The notes beneath the pieces are model-generated. The model saw only the letters and a program-made list of their open reading frames with translations. It did no database searches and had not been told where the DNA came from. The translations under genes were made by a program, and so were the position numbers. From NCBI GenBank assembly GCA_964582365.1, contig CAZOQV010000023.1:1-10049 (forward strand): a DNA stretch of 10,049 nt. The letters run 5' to 3'. Source of the DNA: WARW01 sp964582365 (lineage in GTDB: Bacteria; Patescibacteriota; Microgenomatia; UBA12405). The first letter of the stretch is position 1, and every line of letters starts with the position of its first letter. This document shows, in pieces, positions 1 through 5,595 of the stretch.

Positions 1-25
1 AAAAAGCCCCGGGGAGGGGGCTTTA
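1..25 (-). terminator. Possible intrinsic terminator, minus strand
   Basis: AAAGCCCC (3-10) pairs with GGGGCTTT (17-24) around a six-base loop. Read on the minus strand the stem runs into TTTTT, the form of a Rho-independent terminator. No T run follows on the plus strand. It lies about 460 bases beyond the last minus-strand gene, which already has a closer terminator, so it may be a backup or may end a transcript of the two hairpins at 30-189. The window edge prevents seeing what lies beyond. Confidence 0.5.
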
Positions 26-29
26 GTGT

Positions 30-114
30 TTAAAGATAAAGGAGAAACGGGGTGCAGCGAGGAGCTCCCGCAGTAGCGGGACAGGCACACTCTGTGTCTC
101 TCCTTTGTCTTTAA
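30..114. repeat. Long imperfect hairpin element, copy 1
   Basis: An inverted repeat whose arms begin TTAAAGATAAAGGAGA and end TCTCCTTTGTCTTTAA. It contains an inner perfect stem CCCGC (67-71) / GCGGG (76-80) with an AGTA loop. The 18-base core AAAGGAGAAACGGGGTGC (38-55) and the right-arm blocks CACACTC and TCTCTCCTTTG recur in the neighbouring copy. It may be a REP/MITE-like palindrome or a structured RNA; no coding potential is seen. Confidence 0.7.
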
Positions 115-118
115 TGTT

Positions 119-189
119 AATTGTTCAAAGGAGAAACGGGGTGCGAAACTCTAGAGGAGCCACACTCCAAATCTCTCCTTTGAACAATT
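119..189. repeat. Long hairpin element, copy 2
   Basis: The outer 15 bases AATTGTTCAAAGGAG (119-133) are a perfect inverted match to 175-189. The core AAAGGAGAAACGGGGTGC (127-144) is identical to that of copy 1. The outermost bases differ from copy 1 but pair within their own copy, so structure is kept while sequence changes. The copies are only four bases apart. Confidence 0.75.
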
Positions 190-390
190 TGTTATTTAAA
201 AGTGCGAATTATTGATTAATTCTAATTGCATTATATTGTTATTATAGGCCTATGTCAATAGGCAAGTGGTGATTAAATTAGGCACAAAATAGGTATTTAG
301 TTAAATTAAATGTCAGCAATTAATTAGTTATAGGAGTTATTTATTTATATAAAAATATGTAGTTGGTGTGTATGTAAATCCTACCCCTAA
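190..390. other. AT-rich intergenic stretch with one short hairpin
   Basis: No open reading frame with coding character is visible on either strand. The only structure is a perfect six-base stem GCCTAT (248-253) / ATAGGC (258-263) with a GTCA loop, which lacks a T run on either side. The rest is AT-rich spacer. Confidence 0.6.
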
Positions 391-448
391 CCCCTCCCTT
401 AACAAAGGAGGGGAAAAACAGAAAAATCTCCCTTTGTTAAGGGGAGAT
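391..448 (-). terminator. Terminator of the GalU pair within a double palindrome
   Basis: ATCTCCC (426-432) pairs with GGGAGAT (442-448). Read on the minus strand the stem is followed by TTTTTCTGTTTTT (425-414 region), a convincing Rho-independent terminator about 35 bases after the galU-like stop at 482. A second hairpin, CCCCTCC (391-397) / GGAGGGG (407-413), follows it. The loops, CTTAACAAA and TTTGTTAAG as read on the plus strand, are perfect reverse complements, so the region can also fold as one longer hairpin. Confidence 0.75.
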
Positions 449-481
449 CACACAGCCGTGGGAGAGAGGATTTTTTTTGAT

Positions 482-1354
482 TTAAAGATATTGGAGATAC
501 TTAGAAAAATCGGTTTTTAGCTTGGGGTCGTTTAAAGCGAGGACGATGTTGGCTTTGAGCCAGCGAAGAGGATCGCCGGTGGTTAACCATGTTTCGGTTA
601 ATAGACTTTCGGTTAGAACAATATCTGATTGAGCCAGTCTGGTTAAGGCATCGGTAAACCATAGTTCTTTATCTCGAGAGAGCTTACTAGTATCGATTTC
701 ATCTAAAATTTTACTGGAGGCGACAAAACGACCGATATTGACTGAATTTGATGGAGCTTGGTCGGCGGGGAGTTTTTCAAGAATTTCGGACATGCGATTG
801 GGATATTTTGGATCTTTAATATATTTAACGCTGCCGTAACGATAAATTTCTTCCATAGGGACTTTTTGAACAGCCATAACGGCTGAGGCTTGATATTTGT
901 CCATGGAAGCTATCATTCTGGATAATAATTGGCCAGGAGTTGGTTCAAAAATGAAATCATCACCGTAAAAATAGGCAAAATCATCAGTACTGATAAATTC
1001 TTTAGCGGCTAGAAGAGGAGCGCCAGTTCCATAAGGGAGATTTGGAGGTTGAGGGATAAAAGTTAATTTAGATTTAGACCAAATTGTTTTTAAGCTGTCA
1101 AGATAGGCTAATTTATTATTTTCAGTTAGATATTTTTCTAGATTTTCGTCTGGAGAAAAGTATTGTTGAATTTTGGTTTCGTCGGAACGAACAACTATGG
1201 CAATGTCGGCAATGTTGGCACTAATGGCTTCTTCAATTAAATATTGAATGTTTGGTTTGGCAAGAAGAGGAACGAGTTCTTTTGGATAGGCCTTAACTAC
1301 GGGTAAAAATCTAGTGCCTCGACCAGCAGCAGCAATGACAGCCTTATTTATCAT
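482..1354 (-). CDS. galU: GalU-type UTP--glucose-1-phosphate uridylyltransferase, downstream paralogue
   Basis: A 290-residue nucleotidyltransferase expected to make UDP-glucose from UTP and glucose-1-phosphate for glycan synthesis in the cytoplasm. Visible family signatures: the N-terminal nucleotide-binding loop AAAGRGTRFLP (about residues 8-18), PKELVPLLAKP just after it, YGTG for base and sugar contacts, the metal-site GDD near residue 131, the sugar-binding EKLPADQAPS and a GRFVASSKI segment. Length is normal for GalU. The start ATG lies only 7 bases after the stop of the upstream paralogue, so translation is probably coupled; the only purine-rich sequence before it is supplied by a heptanucleotide repeat (AGAAATT), not a true Shine-Dalgarno. 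The gene ends at a terminator. The GalU-like family is clear; sugar and nucleotide specificity are inferred, and this copy may have diverged from its neighbour. Confidence 0.88.
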   Translation of the reverse strand: MINKAVIAAAGRGTRFLPVVKAYPKELVPLLAKPNIQYLIEEAISANIADIAIVVRSDETKIQQYFSPDENLEKYLTENNKLAYLDSLKTIWSKSKLTFIPQPPNLPYGTGAPLLAAKEFISTDDFAYFYGDDFIFEPTPGQLLSRMIASMDKYQASAVMAVQKVPMEEIYRYGSVKYIKDPKYPNRMSEILEKLPADQAPSNSVNIGRFVASSKILDEIDTSKLSRDKELWFTDALTRLAQSDIVLTESLLTETWLTTGDPLRWLKANIVLALNDPKLKTDFSKYLQYL

Positions 1355-1355
1355 G

Positions 1356-1380
1356 TAATTTCTAATTTCTAATTTCTAAT
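1356..1380. repeat. Heptanucleotide microsatellite (TAATTTC)x3.6
   Basis: Three exact copies of TAATTTC plus TAAT. It spans the stop codon and last codons of the upstream galU-like gene and ends one base before the start codon of the downstream one. Seven is not a multiple of three, so gain or loss of a unit would change the C-terminal tail (now LEIRN) of the first protein and the initiation region of the second. Confidence 0.9.
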
Positions 1381-2249
1381 GACTTAATAAATTGAATTAA
1401 GTCATCTTTGAATTTTGGATCTTGGAGGGCGACGGAGATATTGGCTTCAAGCCAACGAAGAGGATCGCCGGTGGTCATCCAATCTTCAGAGCCTTCAAAG
1501 GCTTGGGTTAAAACAACACCGTTTTGAGCCATGTTATTTTGAGCATCAGCTAGCCAAAGTTCATTTCCCATACCGATGGATTGTTTGTCTAAAATATCTA
1601 CTATTTTATTGGAAATAACGAAGCGGCCGCCTTGGGCAAAAGTAGAAGGAGCTTGGTCGGCGGGAAGTTTTTCAAGCATGGCGGAAATTCGATGAGGGTA
1701 GTTTGGATCTTCCATATATTTGGCAGAACCATAACGAGAGATTTCTTCTTTACCAACGTCTTTGACAGCAATAACTGAAGAGGGGTGATATTTATCAAAA
1801 GTGGCAATCATTTTGGATAAAAATTGACCAGCAACTGGTTCAATAGTTAAATCATCGCCAAACATGTAAACAAAATCATCGGTGCCAATAAATTCTTTGG
1901 CGGCGAGAACAGGGGAGCCGTTACCATAAGGAAGATTGGCGGGTTGAGCAATAAAAGTTAATTTAACTTTAGACCAAATGGCTTTTAAACTGTCAAGATA
2001 GGCCAATTTATTGTTTTGGACTAAATAATTTTCAAGATCTTGATCAGGAGTGAAGTATTTTTCAATTGAATTTTCTCCTAACCTATGGACAATAGCGATA
2101 TCAGTAATACCGGCACCAATATTTTCTTCAATTAAATATTGGATATTTGGCTTGGCCAAAACAGGAATAAGTTCTTTAGGGTAAGATTTAACGACAGGAA
2201 GGAAACGAGTGCCTCGACCAGCAGCGGCGATAATGGCTTTGGTTATCAT
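1362..2249 (-). CDS. galU: GalU-type UTP--glucose-1-phosphate uridylyltransferase, upstream paralogue
   Basis: A 295-residue homologue of the gene directly downstream, with roughly six in ten residues identical by eye, so the pair looks like a tandem duplication. It carries the same signatures: AAAGRGTRFLP (8-18), YPKELIPVLAKP, the YGNGSP segment near 108-113, GDD at 131-133, EKLPADQAPS, a GRFVISNKI segment and TTGDPLRWL near the C-terminus. Expected activity is UDP-glucose synthesis. Differences cluster in the middle and C-terminal segments, which contact the sugar, so the two enzymes may prefer different sugar phosphates or work as a heteromer (inference). The last residues, LEIRN, are encoded by the heptanucleotide repeat. 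The ATG at 2249 has no Shine-Dalgarno; a leader of about 110 AT-rich bases separates it from a weak promoter candidate. Confidence 0.88.
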   Translation of the reverse strand: MITKAIIAAAGRGTRFLPVVKSYPKELIPVLAKPNIQYLIEENIGAGITDIAIVHRLGENSIEKYFTPDQDLENYLVQNNKLAYLDSLKAIWSKVKLTFIAQPANLPYGNGSPVLAAKEFIGTDDFVYMFGDDLTIEPVAGQFLSKMIATFDKYHPSSVIAVKDVGKEEISRYGSAKYMEDPNYPHRISAMLEKLPADQAPSTFAQGGRFVISNKIVDILDKQSIGMGNELWLADAQNNMAQNGVVLTQAFEGSEDWMTTGDPLRWLEANISVALQDPKFKDDLIQFIKSLEIRN

Positions 2250-2345
2250 ATATAAGAATTTTTAATTTGAAATTTGAAATTTTTATTCAAAATTAAATTT
2301 TAAAATTGATTAAAAATTAAAAACTAAAAATTTTAAATTAAATTA
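2250..2345. repeat. AT-only stretch with slippage-type repeats
   Basis: Almost entirely A and T. It contains a TTTGAAA heptamer repeat around 2266-2282 and many variants of AAATT/AAAATT. It forms the untranslated leader of the galU-like pair on the minus strand. Together with the (TAATTTC)n block, both galU-like starts are preceded by 7-base AT repeats. No gene is seen. Confidence 0.7.
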
Positions 2346-2366
2346 ATAATTTCTGAAACTAGGAAT

Positions 2367-2394
2367 ATGATAACAGAAAATAGATTATTGGAAA
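2367..2394 (-). promoter_or_regulatory. Candidate promoter for the galU-like pair
   Basis: On the minus strand TTTCCA (2394-2389) and TATCAT (2372-2367) are separated by 16 bases, resembling sigma-70 -35 and -10 boxes with two and one mismatches. It is the best-spaced pair upstream of the ATG at 2249, but the AT-rich background makes chance matches likely. Confidence 0.3.
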
Positions 2395-2430
2395 TGGTTT
2401 TGGTAGAATAAAGAACTTTTGAAGGGCCCA

Positions 2431-2540
2431 CCCGCCTGCAAAAGCTGATGCTTTAGCATCTGCGGGCAGGTAGTGTAGTTTCGTCCAAAGGACGATCAGC
2501 CTGCCTTTGGCTGAGGTTAGCGCGGTCCGAGGTATCGGAC
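2431..2540. repeat. Cluster of four consecutive GC-rich palindromes
   Basis: In order: a compound hairpin 2431-2470 with inner GATGC-TTTA-GCATC and outer CCCGC/GCGGG; TCGTCC-AAA-GGACGA (2481-2495); TCAGCC-7 bases-GGCTGA (2496-2514); GTCCGA-GGTA-TCGGAC (2525-2540). All six-base stems are perfect. The block is far more GC-rich than its surroundings and has no coding potential. It resembles the small mobile palindromes scattered between genes in Parcubacteria-type genomes (recollection, unverified), or it could be a structured RNA read towards tRNA-Ala. Confidence 0.75.
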
Positions 2541-2588
2541 AGGTCAGGGGTTTAGTAGCTCTTTGATAAAATTAGTTAGTTTTTTTTA

Positions 2589-2661
2589 GGGCCCATAGCG
2601 TAGTTGGTAGCGCGTCCCCATGGCATGGGGAAGGTCAGGGGTTCGAGTCCCCTTGGGTCCA
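2589..2661 (+). tRNA. tRNA-Ala(GGC)
   Basis: A full cloverleaf. Acceptor GGGCCCA (2589-2595) pairs with TGGGTCC (2654-2660); D stem GCGT/GCGC; anticodon stem TCCCC/GGGGA with loop ATGGCAT (2620-2626), giving anticodon GGC at 2622-2624; T arm AGGGG-TTCGAGT-CCCCT. The G3-U70 wobble pair, the alanine identity element, is present, and the discriminator is A at 2661. CCA is not completely encoded: after A73 the sequence reads CC then TTCG, where a palindromic element begins, so the CCA-adding enzyme must finish the end. Confidence 0.97.
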
Positions 2662-2693
2662 CCTTCGTTCCGCAGAAGCGGAACTACGGCGGA
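2662..2693. repeat. Palindromic element at the 3' end of tRNA-Ala
   Basis: CCTTCG, then a perfect seven-base stem GTTCCGC (2667-2673) / GCGGAAC (2678-2684) with an AGAA loop, then TACGGCGGA. It starts directly after the tRNA discriminator base and ends 13 bases before the phosphatase ATG. No T run follows, so it is not an obvious terminator. The same flanks (CCTTCG ... TA-GGCGG) occur after tRNA-Ser at the other end of the window. Confidence 0.75.
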
Positions 2694-2706
2694 TAAATCC
2701 ACTTTT

Positions 2707-3336
2707 ATGAATAAAAATAAAATAATTATTTTCGACTTTGATGGGGTAATTGTGGATAGCTGTTCACTTTCTTTTAATATTAATAGAGAATCGGTTGTCG
2801 ATTTGGAATATGAGGAATGGAAAAGTTGGGCAGAGGGTAATGTTTATAAAATTAAATTAAAAAAAGATCAAGGAGACAAGGCTTTTCATTTTAATCACTA
2901 CCATAAAAGATACAGAGAACAGATTGGTGATTTGTTACCAATTGAAGGAATTGAAGATGTTTTTAAAAAAATATCGGAAATGGGATATGAATTAGTAATA
3001 ATTTCTGGAGCTGGCGAAGAAGCAATTAAAAGTTTTTTGAAAAAATATGATTTGCAAAAATATTTTAATGGAGTTTTTGGATGGGAAACTAATGAGAGTA
3101 AATCAAAGAAATTTAAAATGATTTTTGAAAAATATAAAATAAAACCACAAGAAACTTTAATTGTGACGGATAGTATTGGTGATATCAAAGAGGCAATTAA
3201 GGAGAGTGTTAAAACTATTGGGGTTGGTTGGGGTGTTCATGAACTAGAGAAATTAAAAGCAAGTGGAGCTAATTTTGGAGCCGAGAAAGCAGAAGATATT
3301 TTGACTGGGATTAAAAAGATATTAGTTTTGAATTAG
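2707..3336 (+). CDS. HAD-superfamily phosphatase, phosphoglycolate-phosphatase-like
   Basis: A 209-residue haloacid-dehalogenase-type hydrolase. Motif I is FDFDGVIVDS with the nucleophile D10 and acid/base D12; motif II is the serine in IISGA (S100); motif III is a lysine in SKSKKFK (about 132-137); motif IV is TDSIGD with D155 and D159 for Mg2+. An alpha-helical cap sits between motifs I and II, as in the Gph/5'-nucleotidase branch. It should dephosphorylate a small phosphorylated metabolite; with nucleotide enzymes downstream a nucleoside monophosphate is possible (inference). The reading frame stays open back to 2620, but that ATG lies in the tRNA-Ala anticodon loop, so the ATG at 2707 is preferred. 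No Shine-Dalgarno is visible. The gene is enclosed by two tRNAs on the same strand and may share their transcript. Confidence 0.88.
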   Translation: MNKNKIIIFDFDGVIVDSCSLSFNINRESVVDLEYEEWKSWAEGNVYKIKLKKDQGDKAFHFNHYHKRYREQIGDLLPIEGIEDVFKKISEMGYELVIISGAGEEAIKSFLKKYDLQKYFNGVFGWETNESKSKKFKMIFEKYKIKPQETLIVTDSIGDIKEAIKESVKTIGVGWGVHELEKLKASGANFGAEKAEDILTGIKKILVLN

Positions 3337-3378
3337 TGGTGAAATTAAGGTAAAATTCGATACTTTAAAAATATATTT

Positions 3379-3452
3379 AGGTCTGTGGTGAAATGGTATC
3401 ACAGCAGTCTCCAAAACTGCTTTTCCAGGTTCGACTCCTGGCGGACCTGCCA
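3379..3452 (+). tRNA. tRNA-Trp(CCA)
   Basis: A complete cloverleaf. Acceptor AGGTCTG (3379-3385) pairs with CGGACCT (3442-3448), with one U-G pair; D stem GTGA/TCAC; anticodon stem GCAGT/ACTGC with loop CTCCAAA (3409-3415), anticodon CCA at 3411-3413; T arm CCAGG-TTCGACT-CCTGG. The discriminator is G at 3449 and CCA is encoded at 3450-3452, unlike the other two tRNAs here. A1-U72 and G73 fit bacterial tRNA-Trp. Confidence 0.97.
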
Positions 3453-3471
3453 AATTACTTTTACTACAGTT

Positions 3472-3480
3472 TGATATAAT
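3472..3480 (+). promoter_or_regulatory. Extended -10 promoter giving a leaderless start
   Basis: TGATATAAT is a perfect extended -10 (TG, one base, TATAAT at 3475-3480). Only six bases separate TATAAT from the ATG at 3487, so transcription starting about seven bases after the box would begin on the start codon. No Shine-Dalgarno lies in TGCCCC before the ATG. No good -35 is seen, which is usual for extended -10 promoters. Confidence 0.6.
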
Positions 3481-3486
3481 TGCCCC

Positions 3487-4023
3487 ATGAATAGAGCAGA
3501 GGCATTACAAAAATTACCTGATTTTGGATATGAATATCTTGATGGTCCAGTGTCGAAAGATATTTTAAACACAGAGATAACTAAAGGAAATTGCCGTTTA
3601 GCGGTTCAATATTATTTTTATAAATTCCATGGAATATATCTTGGCCCTGATGAAATAGTTCTTCCGGAAGCAAAAAACAAAGGAATTTTGATGGAAAATA
3701 AGGATATAAATATTTTTTTAAATGGTCTTAGAGAGGGAGATATTATTTATGCAGAAAAATTAAGAAACAGCCTTGGTAAAAAATTTAAACCAAGCAGTGA
3801 GAAATTTAAAACAGAAGAAGAAAGATTAAGAAATCTACATTTAGGAGTATATTTAGGAGTTTTGAAAGAAGAGGAGTTGAATCGTTTTTCGCTTGAAAAT
3901 ATTGATGATATAGGGAAACCAGTTATTTGGCATAGCTCTTTTATTTCTAAAGGAACTGCTTTGTGGCCGGTGGAAAAGTTTTGTCATTATTATCTACCGA
4001 TTATTACAAGGAGGGTTATATAA
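3487..4023 (+). CDS. NlpC/P60-like cysteine hydrolase family protein
   Basis: A 178-residue protein with the layout of a small papain-fold (NlpC/P60 or CHAP-like) domain. The likely nucleophile is C36 in GNCRLAVQYY at the start of a helix. GDIIYAE (84-90) resembles the GDLVFF strand of NlpC/P60, LHLGVYLGV (117-125) resembles the catalytic-histidine strand HVGIYLG with H118, and IWHSS supplies a third polar residue (H149). No signal peptide or membrane segment is seen, so if it cuts peptidoglycan or another amide bond it acts inside the cell or by another route. It begins a plus-strand run with its own leaderless promoter and is followed after six bases by an acetyltransferase. The fold is inferred from motif order alone; the substrate is unknown. 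Confidence 0.6.
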   Translation: MNRAEALQKLPDFGYEYLDGPVSKDILNTEITKGNCRLAVQYYFYKFHGIYLGPDEIVLPEAKNKGILMENKDINIFLNGLREGDIIYAEKLRNSLGKKFKPSSEKFKTEEERLRNLHLGVYLGVLKEEELNRFSLENIDDIGKPVIWHSSFISKGTALWPVEKFCHYYLPIITRRVI

Positions 4024-4029
4024 TTAAAT

Positions 4030-4476
4030 ATGGATTTCAAGTTTAAAAAAGGAATTACGGAAAAACAAATTGACCAGTTAATTGAATATTCTTTGACTGA
4101 TGAATCGGTGGGGAAATTTACTCACGATAAGGAAAGATTTGGAAATAGAGAGGCTTTTGATGAATGGAGAAAAAAAGAAAGAAAAATTACAGTGATGACT
4201 AATAATAATGGCGATCTTTTGGGGATTTTTTGGGATGGATTAAAGAAAATGCCGTTGGACGATAAAAAATATAATAAGACTTTTGCTATTAGAATTTATG
4301 GAGAGGCGAGAGGAAAGGGTTTGGCTTTGGGTTTTATGAAAAATTGTATAAAAGGAAAGGGATATTGGCTGGAAACAAAGAACGAAAATGTAGCAGCAAA
4401 AGGGTTATATGCTAAATTTGGTTTTAAACAGGTGAGCGATTCAGACGAAAAAGGTGAAATTGTAATGGTTTATTGA
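4030..4476 (+). CDS. GNAT-family N-acetyltransferase
   Basis: A 148-residue GNAT fold protein expected to transfer an acetyl group from acetyl-CoA to an amine. The strand-turn motif A is FAIRIYGEARGKGLALGFM (85-103), in which R94-x-x-G97-x-A99 is the pyrophosphate-binding R/Q-x-x-G-x-G/A signature. Motif B is ETKNENVAAKGLYAKFGF (115-132), with N-x-x-A and the typical LYxKxGF ending. The start follows the previous stop by six bases in the same frame. AAGGAGG at 4008-4014 is a strong Shine-Dalgarno sequence inside the end of the previous gene but sits 15 bases away, further than usual; an in-frame TAA at 4021 rules out a longer protein. The acceptor substrate cannot be told. Confidence 0.85.
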   Translation: MDFKFKKGITEKQIDQLIEYSLTDESVGKFTHDKERFGNREAFDEWRKKERKITVMTNNNGDLLGIFWDGLKKMPLDDKKYNKTFAIRIYGEARGKGLALGFMKNCIKGKGYWLETKNENVAAKGLYAKFGFKQVSDSDEKGEIVMVY

Positions 4477-4523
4477 TAATTGACAGGTTGTTTTAAAATT
4501 AATTTTTTGATAAATTGGTTAAA

Positions 4524-5096
4524 ATGAATAAAATTATTTGTATTGCAGGAATGTGTGGGGCAGGGAAAAGTGTAGTTACGGATTTTTTCGTAAAAAATGG
4601 TTTTCAATATATACGATTTGGTCAAATAACTTTGGATGAAGTAAAAAAAAGAGGATTAGAAGTGAACGAAATTAATGAAAGAGCCGTAAGGGAAGGACTT
4701 CGAGCTGAACATGGAATGGCAGCTTTTGCAATTTTAAATTTACCAAAAATCGATGAATTAATTAAAAATGGAGATGTAATTGCTGATGGTTTGTATAGTT
4801 GGGAAGAATATAAGGTTTTGAAAGAACATTTTGGAGAGGCAATGAAAGTAGTTGTAGTTTGGGCGCCACCGGAATTAAGATATGAAAGAATTTCAACACG
4901 AGTGTCGGGGGCTGATGATAAAGATTTGAGAAACAGGTCTTTTACCAAAGAAGAGGCAAAGACAAGAGATTATGCTGAAATTGAAAACTCACATAAAGGT
5001 GGTCCAATTGCGATGGCTGATTTTACAATAGTAAATCATAAAGATATTAATTTTTTAAATCAACAAATTGAGGAAATTTATGACCAAATTAAATAA
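4524..5096 (+). CDS. UPF0200-type P-loop kinase (dephospho-CoA kinase-like)
   Basis: A 190-residue P-loop NTPase. Walker A is GMCGAGKS (9-16). It is followed by GFQYIRFGQITLDEVKKRG, then VIADGLYSWEE and VVVVWAPPELRYERISTR, an arginine-rich lid, and near the C-terminus ADFTIVN, which matches the AD-x-x-I-x-N of dephospho-CoA kinases. The order and wording fit the UPF0200 family, best known in archaea, whose substrate is not established to my knowledge. ATG at 4524 was chosen; a TTG at 4515 would add three residues. A consensus -35 hexamer TTGACA (4480-4485) lies upstream but no matching -10. The gene overlaps the dCMP deaminase by 17 bases, so a nucleoside monophosphate is a reasonable substrate guess (inference from context). 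Confidence 0.8.
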   Translation: MNKIICIAGMCGAGKSVVTDFFVKNGFQYIRFGQITLDEVKKRGLEVNEINERAVREGLRAEHGMAAFAILNLPKIDELIKNGDVIADGLYSWEEYKVLKEHFGEAMKVVVVWAPPELRYERISTRVSGADDKDLRNRSFTKEEAKTRDYAEIENSHKGGPIAMADFTIVNHKDINFLNQQIEEIYDQIK

Positions 5097-5595
5097 CAAA
5101 ACTGCCGAAATTAAGGAAAAATATGTTAGGCCGAGTTGGGATGAGTATTTTATGGAAGTAGCTGAGGCTATTTCTAAAAGAGCAACTTGTGATCGAGGTC
5201 GAAGTGGTTGTGTGATTGCTAAAGATAAACAAATTTTAGTAACTGGATATGTTGGTTCGCCAAAAGGTTTATCTCATTGTGATGAAATAGGGCATCAAAT
5301 GAAAAAAATGATTCATGAAGATGGTTCGATTTCAGAACATTGTGTGAGAACAGTTCATGCAGAACAAAATGCAATTTGTCAGGCAGCTAAATTAGGAGTA
5401 TCAATTGATGGGGCGACAGTTTATTGTCGAATGACTCCTTGTCGTGTTTGTGCAATGTTACTGATCAATTGTGGAATTGTAAGAGTGGTTTGTGAAAGAA
5501 AATATCATGCTGGAGCGGAAACAGAGGAAATGTTTAAAAAAGTGGGAATTAAATTGGAATTTGTGCATGACGAAGTTCAGGAATATAAGAAATAA
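5080..5595 (+). CDS. dCMP deaminase (ComEB-like)
   Basis: A 171-residue zinc-dependent deoxycytidylate deaminase converting dCMP to dUMP. The N-terminal RPSWDEYFMEVAEAISKRATC closely matches the family opening. HAE (93-95) carries the zinc ligand and catalytic glutamate, and PCRVC gives zinc ligands C121 and C124. HCVRTVHAEQNA is the dCMP-deaminase form of the motif rather than cytidine deaminase or TadA. Extra cysteines and histidines in the insert at 66-88 (H66, C67, H72, H87, C88) could bind a second metal, as in phage T4 and ComEB-type enzymes. ATG at 5080 is preferred to TTG at 5068 because GAGG (5070-5073) sits six bases before it. It overlaps the kinase gene by 17 bases and the next gene by one (TAATG), indicating translational coupling. 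Confidence 0.92.
   Translation: MTKLNNKTAEIKEKYVRPSWDEYFMEVAEAISKRATCDRGRSGCVIAKDKQILVTGYVGSPKGLSHCDEIGHQMKKMIHEDGSISEHCVRTVHAEQNAICQAAKLGVSIDGATVYCRMTPCRVCAMLLINCGIVRVVCERKYHAGAETEEMFKKVGIKLEFVHDEVQEYKK

Noticed and set aside
30..189. CRISPR-like repeat-spacer pattern in the two hairpins
   Set aside because: Only two units, imperfect long hairpins of unequal length, no regular spacers and no cas genes.
1415..1807. Open frames on the other strand and other phase inside the galU-like gene
   Set aside because: They overlap a gene with full family motifs and show no recognisable protein features.
2620..2706. Upstream extension of the HAD phosphatase frame to an ATG at 2620
   Set aside because: The extension lies in tRNA-Ala and the palindrome after it; homology begins at the ATG at 2707.
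4474..4476. Possible UGA recoding, as in Gracilibacteria/Absconditabacteria
   Set aside because: UGA ends the acetyltransferase at the expected length and is followed by an ordinary intergenic region; tRNA-Trp has anticodon CCA only, and no conserved glycine is coded by UGA.
4480..4485. TTGACA as a full promoter for the kinase
   Set aside because: No acceptable -10 lies 16-18 bases downstream (the position is TTTTTT), so only the hexamer can be stated.
4515..4523. TTG start three codons before the kinase ATG
   Set aside because: No Shine-Dalgarno supports it and P-loop kinases of this family start close to the first strand, as from ATG 4524.
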